This document shows positions 1 through 6,300 of a DNA stretch of 8,870 nt, piece after piece. The position numbers and the translations under genes were made by a program. Within the stretch, counting starts at the first letter, position 1. Each line of letters starts with the position of its first letter. This DNA is from Candidatus Peregrinibacteria bacterium (GTDB lineage Bacteria > Patescibacteriota > Gracilibacteria > UBA1369 > PNNO01), in assembly GCA_030595015.1 (NCBI GenBank), contig JAUVDZ010000040.1, positions 1 to 8,870 of the forward strand, written 5' to 3'. The notes under the pieces were generated by a model. It saw nothing but the letters and a program-made list of their open reading frames with translations. It did not search any database and was not told the DNA's origin.

Positions 1-591
1 TGATGCTTCAATAATGTAAGCTTCAAGCCCACAACGTGTATAAACATTAAAATATGCTTCAATTACTTTTTTATAGTATTCGTCGAGATCCTCTTCGTTT
101 GTGTGAAAACTGTACATATCCTTCATTCCGAATTCACGACCACGTAAAAGACCTGACTTAGCCCTTGGTTCATTTCTGAATTTAGTTTGAAGCTGATATA
201 TACAAAGCGGTAGATCTTTATATGATTGAATTTGTTTTTTTGCTAGGGGAGTAACTGTTTCTTCATGACTAGGACCAAGAACGAAATCTTTCTCGCCTGC
301 TTTTGTTCTGTATAAAACATCACCCCATGTTTTATTTCTGCCAGTAGTTTTCCACAATTCAATTGGATGAAGTGCAGGCATTAATACCTCTTGAGCACCT
401 ATAGCATCCATTTCTTCACGAATTATTGCATTAATTTTATGCATTGATCGCATTCCCAGCGGGAGATAATTGTAAATCCCAGCAGCAAGTTTATCAATAA
501 ATCCAGCTTTAGTTAAAAGTTCAGCATTTGTACTGTTTGCATCATGAGGAGATTCATGTTTTGTACGTCCAAAAAATTTAGAATATTTCAT
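1..591 (-). CDS. proS: Prolyl-tRNA synthetase, N-terminal part (3' end beyond window)
   Basis: This enzyme charges tRNA-Pro with proline in the cytoplasm. The first 197 residues are visible; the frame stays open to base 1, so the gene continues off the left edge. Class II synthetase motifs are clear. Motif 1 lies at residues ~38-75 (GIYNYLPLGMR, then IIREEMDAIGAQEVLMP). GPSHEE at 106-111 matches the family's GPTHEE loop. Motif 2 lies at 138-163 (FRNEPRAKSGLLRGREFGMK, then DMYSFH). The start FGRTKHESPHDANSTNAELL is typical of the prokaryote-type enzyme. The ATG at 591-589 fits the conserved N-terminus and lies 14 bp after the rfbB stop, so proS is probably the last visible gene of a minus-strand operon. 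No Shine-Dalgarno sequence precedes it. Whether an editing insertion domain is present cannot be seen. Confidence 0.95.
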   Translation of the reverse strand, partial: MKYSKFFGRTKHESPHDANSTNAELLTKAGFIDKLAAGIYNYLPLGMRSMHKINAIIREEMDAIGAQEVLMPALHPIELWKTTGRNKTWGDVLYRTKAGEKDFVLGPSHEETVTPLAKKQIQSYKDLPLCIYQLQTKFRNEPRAKSGLLRGREFGMKDMYSFHTNEEDLDEYYKKVIEAYFNVYTRCGLEAYIIEAS

Positions 592-605
592 CTTTTATAA
601 TTAAA

Positions 606-1643
606 TTAAGGTCTAGAAGTAGGTAAAGGTTTGTCGCTTGTTTCCTTATGTTTTCTGTCTTCAGCTTTTTTAACTAATTTCTGCCACCACTCTTTATTAT
701 TTTCGTACCACTCAAAAGTTTTGGCAATTCCTTCTTCAAAAGTAACTGAAGGTTCCCAGCCAATTTCTTTTTTCATTTTAGATGCATCAATTGCATATCT
801 TCGATCATGAGCAGCGCGATCATCAACATACATAATCATATTTTCATCCTTTCCTAAAAATTTAAGGATTCGTTGTGTAATTTCTAAATTAGATTTCTCA
901 AAATTTCCACCAATATTATAAACTTCACCTGGTTTTCCTTTTTCTAAAATCATATCAATAGCCCGACAGTGATCTAAAACATATAACCAATCTCTTACAT
1001 TTTTGCCATCACCATAAACAGGCAATTTTTGGTCTTCTGAAGCCAATCTGAAGAAGTAGGGGATTAGCTTTTCAGGGAATTGATAAGGTCCGTAATTATT
1101 TGAACATCGGCTTATTGTAACCGGCATTTTAAATGTTTCGTAATAAGATCTAACCAAAAGATCAGCAGCAGCTTTTGAAGCAGCATAAGGACAATTTGGT
1201 TGGATTGGAGTAGATTCAGTAAATTTATTGTCGTTATCTAAACCAAGATCACCATAAACTTCATCAGTTGAAACCTGGTGATATCTTGCAACTTTATGTT
1301 TTTTGCATGCATCTAATAGAGTTTGAGTTCCAACTATATTAGTCATCGTAAATATATCCGGATTTTCAATACTTCTATCAACATGAGTTTCAGCAGCAAA
1401 ATTTATAACTGTGTCGAATTTTTCTCTTTCAAATAGTTTATTTACCATTGGGACATCAGCGATATCGCCCAGCATAAGCCAAAATCTCGGGTTGTTTTCA
1501 AGGGCCTTTAAATTATCAGGATTTCCGGCATATGTTAAACGATCTAAAACGATCACCATATCATCCGGATGTTTTTCCAGATAATAATGTGTGAAATTCG
1601 AACCTATAAATCCGGCTCCACCGGTAACTAATACTTTTTTCAT
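606..1643 (-). CDS. rfbB: dTDP-glucose 4,6-dehydratase
   Basis: A cytoplasmic NAD-dependent short-chain dehydrogenase (extended SDR) that converts dTDP-D-glucose to dTDP-4-keto-6-deoxy-D-glucose, the branch point for rhamnose and many amino-deoxy sugars. Its 345 residues are normal for the family. The Rossmann glycine motif TGGAGFIGSN is at 7-16, with G8, G11 and G14. The catalytic set is T126-D127-E128 (STDEVYG) plus Y153 and K157 (YAASK). Other family blocks are FAAETHVDRSI at 82-92, NNYGPYQFPEKLIP at 182-195 and NVRDWLYVLDHC at 215-226. The C-terminal ~15 residues are a polar tail that may be lineage-specific. The start ATG overlaps the stop of the upstream ketoisomerase gene in TAATG, which suggests translational coupling. 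No rfbA, rfbC or rfbD is in view, so the dTDP-glucose supply is encoded elsewhere. Confidence 0.96.
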   Translation of the reverse strand: MKKVLVTGGAGFIGSNFTHYYLEKHPDDMVIVLDRLTYAGNPDNLKALENNPRFWLMLGDIADVPMVNKLFEREKFDTVINFAAETHVDRSIENPDIFTMTNIVGTQTLLDACKKHKVARYHQVSTDEVYGDLGLDNDNKFTESTPIQPNCPYAASKAAADLLVRSYYETFKMPVTISRCSNNYGPYQFPEKLIPYFFRLASEDQKLPVYGDGKNVRDWLYVLDHCRAIDMILEKGKPGEVYNIGGNFEKSNLEITQRILKFLGKDENMIMYVDDRAAHDRRYAIDASKMKKEIGWEPSVTFEEGIAKTFEWYENNKEWWQKLVKKAEDRKHKETSDKPLPTSRP

Positions 1644-2035
1644 TAATTTGTTTCTTTTATAAATTGATCAAAGTCGCGAATATAATCCTCTGGGTCATAA
1701 TTAGTTGACGACACAGCAAGTAGAATACCATTTTCTGAAAAATCTGTGAACTCATGCCATATCATATTATCTACATAAATTCCCTGATCCGGCCCTTTTA
1801 ACTTGTGTTCATGCCATTCTTTGCCATCGTGGACTCTTGCAGTAAATTCACCCTGAGCACAAATAAAGAGCTCTTTTTCAATTCTATGAGCATGTCCGCC
1901 GCGAGTTTCCTTGTTATTGAAAGCGTAATAAACACGTTTTGGCTCCCAATCTATATGTTCTTTAAGTTCAAGAGGAACCAGTTCGCCTCGTTCGTCTTTG
2001 TAATTTTTTAATTGTATGAGTTTTATCCTCTCCAT
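1643..2035 (-). CDS. dTDP-4-keto-6-deoxyglucose 3,4-ketoisomerase (FdtA/QdtA/WxcM-like cupin)
   Basis: A single-domain cupin of 130 residues that closely matches the FdtA/QdtA (WxcM C-terminal-like) family. These enzymes move the keto group from C4 to C3 of the RfbB product, giving the substrate for a 3-aminotransferase. Visible signatures are DERGELVPLE at 14-23, RVYYAF at 34-39 and RGGHAHR at 45-51. The histidines H48 and H50, with nearby Y37 and R45, correspond to the active-site region of the family. The sequence alone does not tell FdtA (Fuc3NAc route) from QdtA (Qui3NAc route), as they differ in the stereochemistry at C4. The overlap with rfbB supports consecutive reactions. The aminotransferase and acetyltransferase that would complete a 3-acetamido sugar are not in this window. 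The ATG at 2035 has no Shine-Dalgarno sequence; the leader is nearly pure A/T. Confidence 0.88.
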   Translation of the reverse strand: MERIKLIQLKNYKDERGELVPLELKEHIDWEPKRVYYAFNNKETRGGHAHRIEKELFICAQGEFTARVHDGKEWHEHKLKGPDQGIYVDNMIWHEFTDFSENGILLAVSSTNYDPEDYIRDFDQFIKETN

Positions 2036-2051
2036 TTATATAAATTTATGG

Positions 2052-2099
2052 ATGTGCCTTCGAATGATGAGCCCTCTATTCATCATGAGGAGGCCACAT
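2052..2099 (-). other. Imperfect hairpin between infB and the ketoisomerase gene
   Basis: This is the only sizeable structure in the 71-bp gap. The inner stem ATGATGA (2064-2070) pairs with TCATCAT (2080-2086) around a 9-nt loop. An outer ATGTG (2052-2056) pairs with CACAT (2095-2099), with mismatched CCT/AGG-type pairing between. No T-run follows on the minus strand, so it is not a clear intrinsic terminator. It could be an mRNA-stability or partial-attenuation structure between translation and sugar genes. Confidence 0.4.
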
Positions 2100-2106
2100 T
2101 CATGAA

Positions 2107-4188
2107 TTATTCAAGGGTTCGAATTGTTTTTTCTAATTTATAAACTTCTAATACATCACCTTCCTGAATATCGTAATTTCCTTTTAATTTAATTCCGCAT
2201 TCATTTCCATCTTTTACTTCTTCAACCGTTTCTTTAACTTTCTTTAATGATTCAATTTCAACTTCTTTAATTAATTCTTCACCTCTCATTATTCTTGCCT
2301 TAGCCTTTTTCTGAACTTTTCCGTTCGTAACTTTACATCCAATTACCATTTCTTTTTTACTGGTATAGAAGATTTGTCTTACCTCAGCTTTACCAAGTTT
2401 AACTTCAATAATTTCCGGTTCGATAAGACCTGCTAAAAGTTTGGTCATGTCTTCGATTAATTTATAGATGATTGTGTATTTAAGGATATCAACGGTTTCT
2501 CTTTCAGCAGTTTTTTCAACTTGAGAAGGCACATCAACATGGAATCCTAACACTATCCCTGCGCTTGCTGAAGCCATAATCACATCACCTTCTGTAACGT
2601 TTCCTACACCTGAGTGAATTACTTTAATTGCAACTTCTTCATCTTTAATTTTATCTAATGCCTGAAGGATTGCTTCAAGCGAACCTTTTGTATCTGCTTT
2701 AATTACTAATTTTAATGTTTTAAGTTTTCCACTTACGATCATTGAGATAATATCTTTTGAAGCCATTCCAGCTAATTCTTCGCTTTTCTTAAGGAGTGCG
2801 ATTTTTTGAGCCTGAGTTCGTGCTGTTTTTTCATCTTTTACAACCTGCAAGAGATCTCCACTTAAAGGAGTTTCAGAAAGACCTGCAATTAAAACAGGCT
2901 TAGAAGGTTCAGCTGTCTTCATATTCTTTCCATTATGATCTTTCATAACTTTGATTCGTCCATTAGTTGAACCAATTACAACATTATCCATAATTTTTAA
3001 AGTTCCTGTATTTATAAGAACTGTAGCTACTGGTCCTAAGTTTTTATCTAAATGTGATTCAATTACTGTTCCAACAGCTGCTCTACTAGGATTTGCTTTA
3101 AGATCTTCCATTTCAGCAACAATCAGGATCATATCTAATAAATTATCCATTCCTTCGCCGGTAATAGCTGAAACCGGAGCCATAATTGTTTTACCACCCC
3201 AATCTTCAGGCTGAAGATCATGTTCTGCAAGTTCACCTTTCACTCTATCTGGCTGTGCAGCTTCTTTATCGATTTTATTTATTGCAACAATTATTGGGAT
3301 ACCTGCATCTCTGGCATGATTTATTGCTTCAACAGTTTGAGGTTTCACACCTTCATCAGCTGCAACAACTAAAATTGCAATATCTGTAGCTTTTGCTCCT
3401 CTTGCACGCATTGCTGTAAAAGCTTCATGACCTGGAGTATCCAAAAAAGTAATTTTTTTGCCATTTTTTTCAACCTGATATGCTCCAATATGCTGAGTAA
3501 TTCCTCCTGATTCTGAGTCAACTACATTTGCATTTCGAATATAATCCAGGATTTTTGTTTTTCCATGATCTACATGCCCCATAATACTAATAACCGGTGG
3601 CCTTGTTTGTAAATCAGATGATTCGTCTTCTTTAAGTAATTCCTTCAAATTCCCTGACATTAAGTCTTCAATTGAAGCTTCGTCACGAATTTTTTTCAAT
3701 TTTAAACCCAGATCAGATGCGATAATTGAAGCAGTATCAAAGTCAATTTGTTGATTGATGTTTGCTAAAATACCATTTTTCATTAGTTCGCCTATGATCT
3801 TGGCAGCATTAAGGCCTGTTTTTTCAGCAAATTCTTTAACTGATATAACAGCAGGAATATCGATTGTTGTTCCTTTTTCTATAACTACTTTTTTCTCTTC
3901 TTCTTTGTTTTTATCTTTCTTTTCCTTCTTCCCTGCAGTTTTCTTTCTTTGTTTCTTTATGATTTCTCTATCTGCCTCTTTATCATAAATTTCTGCATAA
4001 ACGTTTGCAGCTCCTTCAATTGCAACTTCTTCATCTTCACTAAGTTCAGAAAGGATTAATTCAGCAATATCATCTTCAAGAGTTCTTGCCTGTGGTTTAA
4101 CACCAAATCCAAGATCATCCAGTTTATTTTTTAACTCTTTGGTTGAAAGATTTAACTTATCTGCAACATCTTTAATTTTTTGAGACAT
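2107..4188 (-). CDS. infB: Translation initiation factor IF-2
   Basis: This cytoplasmic GTPase brings initiator fMet-tRNA to the 30S subunit and promotes subunit joining. At 693 residues it is short for a bacterial IF-2, because the long charged linker found in many phyla is reduced. An N-terminal helical module lies at 1-50, a lysine/glutamate-rich linker at ~75-105 (KKQRKKTAGKKEKKDK) and a second IF2_N-type module at ~115-165. The G domain is intact: GHVDHGKT at 204-211 (G1), GGIT at 228-231 (G2), DTPGHEAF at 250-257 (G3), NKID at 304-307 (G4) and SAITG at 340-344 (G5). Domain II, the C1 region (~480-570) and the fMet-tRNA-binding C2 domain (~575-690) follow. It lies 69 bp downstream of rmuC in the same direction. 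No nusA or rbfA, its common partners, is adjacent. The leader before ATG (TTTTTCCTT) has no Shine-Dalgarno sequence. Confidence 0.97.
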   Translation of the reverse strand: MSQKIKDVADKLNLSTKELKNKLDDLGFGVKPQARTLEDDIAELILSELSEDEEVAIEGAANVYAEIYDKEADREIIKKQRKKTAGKKEKKDKNKEEEKKVVIEKGTTIDIPAVISVKEFAEKTGLNAAKIIGELMKNGILANINQQIDFDTASIIASDLGLKLKKIRDEASIEDLMSGNLKELLKEDESSDLQTRPPVISIMGHVDHGKTKILDYIRNANVVDSESGGITQHIGAYQVEKNGKKITFLDTPGHEAFTAMRARGAKATDIAILVVAADEGVKPQTVEAINHARDAGIPIIVAINKIDKEAAQPDRVKGELAEHDLQPEDWGGKTIMAPVSAITGEGMDNLLDMILIVAEMEDLKANPSRAAVGTVIESHLDKNLGPVATVLINTGTLKIMDNVVIGSTNGRIKVMKDHNGKNMKTAEPSKPVLIAGLSETPLSGDLLQVVKDEKTARTQAQKIALLKKSEELAGMASKDIISMIVSGKLKTLKLVIKADTKGSLEAILQALDKIKDEEVAIKVIHSGVGNVTEGDVIMASASAGIVLGFHVDVPSQVEKTAERETVDILKYTIIYKLIEDMTKLLAGLIEPEIIEVKLGKAEVRQIFYTSKKEMVIGCKVTNGKVQKKAKARIMRGEELIKEVEIESLKKVKETVEEVKDGNECGIKLKGNYDIQEGDVLEVYKLEKTIRTLE

Positions 4189-4257
4189 AAGGAAAAAGCT
4201 TTTAATATAGCTAAAATGCGTGGTTTAATTTACATGCTAAATTGCGAAAAGTAAAGG

Positions 4258-5349
4258 TTATTTCAGCAGTTTTTCTTGTTGTGTCGGAGCTGATATCGAT
4301 TCTACCTGTGTCAGTTTATCTGAGAATCGCGATAAGCGCTTTTCAGAGTTCTCATAACTTCCTCTGGCATGTCCTAAATGTTTGCCTACAAGGTCGAAAT
4401 CATCTCCGAATTTTGCAAAATCACCTCTTAGCCTTGATAGAGATCTTAGGATTTCACCAGCTTTCTTTTCAATTTGGAATCCTTTTAGGCCTATAAGAAT
4501 TGTCTGCAAGTAAACATAAAAGGTGTTTGGAGAAACAGGAATAACTTTTTTAGCGAAGGCATAACTGCTTAAATCAGCAGCATCCTCTTGATTTTTAATA
4601 ATCATTTCATAGTAAACATTCTCTGCAGGCACATACATAAGCGCAAAATCGAATGTTCCTTCATCCGGCAAAATATATTTAGTTGAAATCTCGTCAATTC
4701 TCTTTTTTACATCTTTGATAAACATTTTTTTGTGCTCAACTTTCTCCTTTTCTTCATCCGCTTCATACATTTTTCTAAAATTTTCTAAAGGGAATTTTGA
4801 ATCAACCGGGATTAAGTGGTTATCGCGTACGTGAATTACTGCATCAACTGTATCCCCATTTTTGAAAGAATACTGCATTGAATAGTTTTCTTTTGGAAAA
4901 ATTTGAGCGAGTAAATCCTGTAGGAACAATTCTCCTAATCCACCTCTTAATTTAGGTGATTTTAATAGCTCCTGAAGCGATGAAATGTCCTTTCCTACAT
5001 CATAAATACGTTTATTGCCTTCTTCTATTTTGGCTAGCCTTGCAGTAACTGTATTAACAGCAGTTGCTGCATTATCTAAACGTTTTCCAACAGAACTATG
5101 CTGACGTTCTAAAGAGACATTATTTTCCTTTAATCGTGAATTAACCTGCTTAGTTACATCACCAAGCTGTTCAACAACCAGTTTTGTAACGTTACTTAGG
5201 TTAGTTTGCATGTTTTGACTCATATCATCGAGTCGTTGATGCATGCTGGTATCTTCACCCTTATTTTGAGATTGTTTTTGAAAATAAATGAATTGAGCTA
5301 CAACTGCTCCTGCTAGTACGAATATGATTAATCCTGTAAGTAAGTCCAT
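4258..5349 (-). CDS. rmuC: RmuC family protein (predicted membrane-anchored nuclease-like recombination protein)
   Basis: RmuC proteins limit recombination at inverted repeats in E. coli and are predicted to have a PD-(D/E)XK nuclease fold; the biochemical activity is inferred for the family. This 363-residue copy has one N-terminal membrane helix (residues ~4-23), a coiled-coil stretch at ~33-110 with repeated polar heptads, and the RmuC domain at ~115-345. LRGGLGELFLQDLL (134-147) is a family hallmark. The nuclease-like core is seen as GDTVDAVIHV (165-174) followed by IPVDSKFPLENF (180-191). D169, D183 and K185 are the likely active-site residues. GTFDFALMYVPAENVYYE (231-248) is also conserved in the family. 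It is the first gene of the minus-strand run. Its promoter would lie in 5350-5440, overlapping the divergent strong promoter, but I cannot place it convincingly. Confidence 0.92.
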   Translation of the reverse strand: MDLLTGLIIFVLAGAVVAQFIYFQKQSQNKGEDTSMHQRLDDMSQNMQTNLSNVTKLVVEQLGDVTKQVNSRLKENNVSLERQHSSVGKRLDNAATAVNTVTARLAKIEEGNKRIYDVGKDISSLQELLKSPKLRGGLGELFLQDLLAQIFPKENYSMQYSFKNGDTVDAVIHVRDNHLIPVDSKFPLENFRKMYEADEEKEKVEHKKMFIKDVKKRIDEISTKYILPDEGTFDFALMYVPAENVYYEMIIKNQEDAADLSSYAFAKKVIPVSPNTFYVYLQTILIGLKGFQIEKKAGEILRSLSRLRGDFAKFGDDFDLVGKHLGHARGSYENSEKRLSRFSDKLTQVESISAPTQQEKLLK

Positions 5350-5379
5350 ATTTAAAGGTTATGTGGATATTTAGAATAC

Positions 5380-5431
5380 CTAAAAAAAGTCTAAAAAAGT
5401 AGTTGACTTTTGTTTTAGAACATGTTATTAT
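5380..5431 (+). promoter_or_regulatory. Strong sigma70-type promoter with UP-like A-tracts
   Basis: The -35 TTGACT (5403-5408) and -10 TATTAT (5426-5431) are separated by exactly 17 bp. A TG at 5423-5424 makes an extended -10. Directly upstream, CTAAAAAAAGT (5380-5390) and CTAAAAAAGT (5391-5400) form a tandem pair of A-tracts 11 bp apart, as expected for an UP element that contacts the RNA polymerase alpha subunits. Transcription would start near 5438. No protein start follows, so it most likely drives the structured RNA. Confidence 0.75.
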
Positions 5432-5437
5432 ATATAC

Positions 5438-5830
5438 GTAAAAAGAAAAACAAAGAAAGAAGACCCTTAATAAATCGGAATTTGATATCCATCACAGGGA
5501 GTGATGGAGCCTTAAAGTTTGAAACCTATTGTCCTTTTTAAGAACAATGGACTTTGACATTTTGAGACTCCTTTTCTCCCTGAAGATGCGAATCGCTTAT
5601 TTCTTCATTTAGATTACTTCGGTAATTTGGATGATTTGTATCTCTCCTGATATTCTTCGGAATATTGGATTGAAATCTATTGATACCTTATTGCCTTATC
5701 TTTCGGGAAATTGCATTTTGGTACCAATTGGGTTTCTGGTGACTTCGGTCACATGAGGTGCTTTTATAAGCCCTTCAACTCTTTGGGGAGTTATAAAAAC
5801 ATTACTTATTAAACCAGGTAGTGTTTTTTT
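5438..5830 (+). ncRNA. Candidate structured non-coding RNA, ~390 nt, class unknown
   Basis: I infer an abundant structured RNA from the strong promoter, the lack of any credible ORF and the dense hairpins. After a purine-rich 5' leader come these stems. P-a: CCATCAC 5489-5495 / GTGATGG 5501-5507. P-b: AAAGT 5514-5518 / ACTTT 5551-5555, enclosing ATTGT 5528-5532 / ACAAT 5544-5548 and CTT/AAG. P-c: TGAAGA 5581-5586 / TCTTCA 5602-5607. P-d: 5611-5617 / 5622-5628. P-e: 5649-5655 / 5660-5666, extended by TCC/GGA past a bulged T. P-f: GTGAC 5739-5743 / GTCAC 5748-5752. P-g: TTTTATAA 5762-5769 / TTATAAAA 5791-5798. P-d, P-e and P-f are each capped by a C(TTCG)G tetraloop, which is stable only in the plus-strand RNA and so fixes the strand. 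Signatures of RNase P RNA, tmRNA, SRP RNA and group II introns were looked for and not seen. The exact ends are inferred from the promoter and the terminator-like stem. Confidence 0.55.
5795..5830 (+). terminator. Intrinsic terminator-like stem at end of the structured RNA
   Basis: AAAAACATTAC (5795-5805) pairs with GTAGTGTTTTT (5818-5828), with one G-U wobble. Two further inner pairs leave a loop of about 8 nt, and T's run from 5824 to 5830. The stem is A+T-rich, so termination may be partial. The A5/T7 symmetry gives some terminator character on the minus strand too. Its 5' arm shares bases 5795-5798 with the preceding helix 5762-5769/5791-5798, so the two cannot form fully together. Confidence 0.5.
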
Positions 5831-5837
5831 AATTGCT

Positions 5838-5880
5838 CAAAAGGGGGCAACTAAAGTTTCCCCCTTTTGGGAACCCCCTT
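5838..5880 (+). other. Very stable G5/C5 hairpin with a competing partner
   Basis: CAAAAGGGGG (5838-5847) is perfectly complementary to CCCCCTTTTG (5860-5869) across a 12-nt loop that can itself form AAC/GTT. A second CCCCCTT (5874-5880) can pair with the same AAGGGGG (5841-5847), so two folds compete. No T-run follows at once on either strand, so it is not a typical terminator. It lies just past the terminator-like stem of the structured RNA and could protect a read-through 3' end or belong to a second element. Confidence 0.5.
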
Positions 5881-5889
5881 CGGTAGGTT

Positions 5890-5994
5890 ATTTTTCAAAA
5901 CTTTGTTCGCTAAGTTCCGCTGATTTTTTAGTTCGGGGCCCACAAGACCCAAACAAAAATCCGCTTCACGCGCTCACAGAAGATTTTGAAAAAT
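5890..5994. repeat. MITE-like nested palindrome with 11-bp terminal inverted repeats
   Basis: ATTTTTCAAAA (5890-5900) and TTTTGAAAAAT (5984-5994) are perfect terminal inverted repeats. Inside, GATTTTTTAGTTCGGG (5922-5937) pairs with CCCAAACAAAAATC (5948-5961), giving a long imperfect hairpin with a 10-nt loop. The mismatch in the inner stem is C-A on the plus strand but T-G on the minus strand, which favours a minus-strand RNA fold. Bases GTT flank both ends (5887-5889 and 5995-5997), a possible 3-bp target duplication but weak at this length. It is non-coding and 105 bp, a size common for MITE or REP-type elements. It also lies just downstream of the minus-strand 65-aa gene, so it may serve as its 3' structure. 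No transposase is in view. Confidence 0.45.
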
Positions 5995-6018
5995 GTTGTT
6001 GATATTTATATTTACTGT

Positions 6019-6216
6019 TTAAACTGCAATATATTGATTGTGAATTCGAGATACAAGAAATTCCTTTTCTTCAATGTCAGGCATTATTTGTTTAGCTTTT
6101 TTTAGGACTTCGACACTATTCTTACCAATAGCAATAATATTCCCATTTAAAGAAATTGCTACATTTCCAGAATGAGTTTTTCTAAAAGCTGCAGATATTT
6201 TAGGAACTTGAGGCAT
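6019..6216 (-). CDS. Small DUF5678-like protein of unknown function
   Basis: The product is a 65-residue soluble protein with no signal peptide or membrane segment. Residues ~16-60 read as two short beta strands, a helix and a closing strand: SGNVAISLNGNIIAIGKNSV, then EVLKKAKQI, then EFLVSRIH. The pattern of 'G..VA...G.IIA.GK...EVLKKA' resembles the DUF5678 family of small proteins, whose function I do not know; the match is by eye. A good promoter (TTGAAA, 17 bp, TATAAT) lies just upstream with a ~20-nt leader, which supports expression as a single gene. No Shine-Dalgarno sequence is seen. The nested palindrome at 5890-5994 lies 24 bp past its stop. Confidence 0.7.
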   Translation of the reverse strand: MPQVPKISAAFRKTHSGNVAISLNGNIIAIGKNSVEVLKKAKQIMPDIEEKEFLVSRIHNQYIAV

Positions 6217-6240
6217 ATAAAGAAAATTAACTGGATATAT

Positions 6241-6269
6241 ATTATAATTTATTAAAATTAATATTTCAA
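6241..6269 (-). promoter_or_regulatory. Promoter for the 65-aa DUF5678-like gene
   Basis: Read on the minus strand, TTGAAA (6269-6264) and a perfect TATAAT (6246-6241) are separated by 17 bp. Predicted initiation near 6234 leaves a leader of about 18-20 nt before the ATG at 6216. The -10 region lies in ATTATAAT, which also reads TATAAT on the plus strand (6243-6248), but no -35 partner is found there. Confidence 0.7.
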
Positions 6270-6300
6270 CATCATTGTCAGGTAGCGTGATGAGTGTGCT

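Noticed and set aside
1805..4496. Several open frames of 67-87 codons on the plus strand opposite the ketoisomerase, infB and rmuC genes (e.g. 1805-2011, 2951-3214, 3755-3988, 4242-4496)
   Set aside because: They are antisense shadows of strongly conserved genes, with low-complexity translations and no promoter signals.
5719..5728. TTGGTACCAA palindrome
   Set aside because: As RNA its loop would be too small to form, and one 10-bp palindrome alone is not evidence of a binding site.
5631..5756. Plus-strand 41-codon reading frame inside the structured RNA region
   Set aside because: It is interrupted in function by two or more UUCG hairpins, has no ribosome-binding context, and the stems explain the sequence better than a peptide does.
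5438..5830. RNase P RNA, tmRNA, SRP RNA or group II intron
   Set aside because: The GAGGAAAGTCC and ACAGAA blocks of RNase P RNA, the tRNA-like ends and CCA of tmRNA, the SRP RNA apical GGAAGCAGC-type motif and a domain V hairpin were not found.
6243..6248. TATAAT on the plus strand upstream of repeat copy A
   Set aside because: No -35 partner lies at a suitable distance; the match follows from the near-palindromic -10 of the minus-strand promoter.
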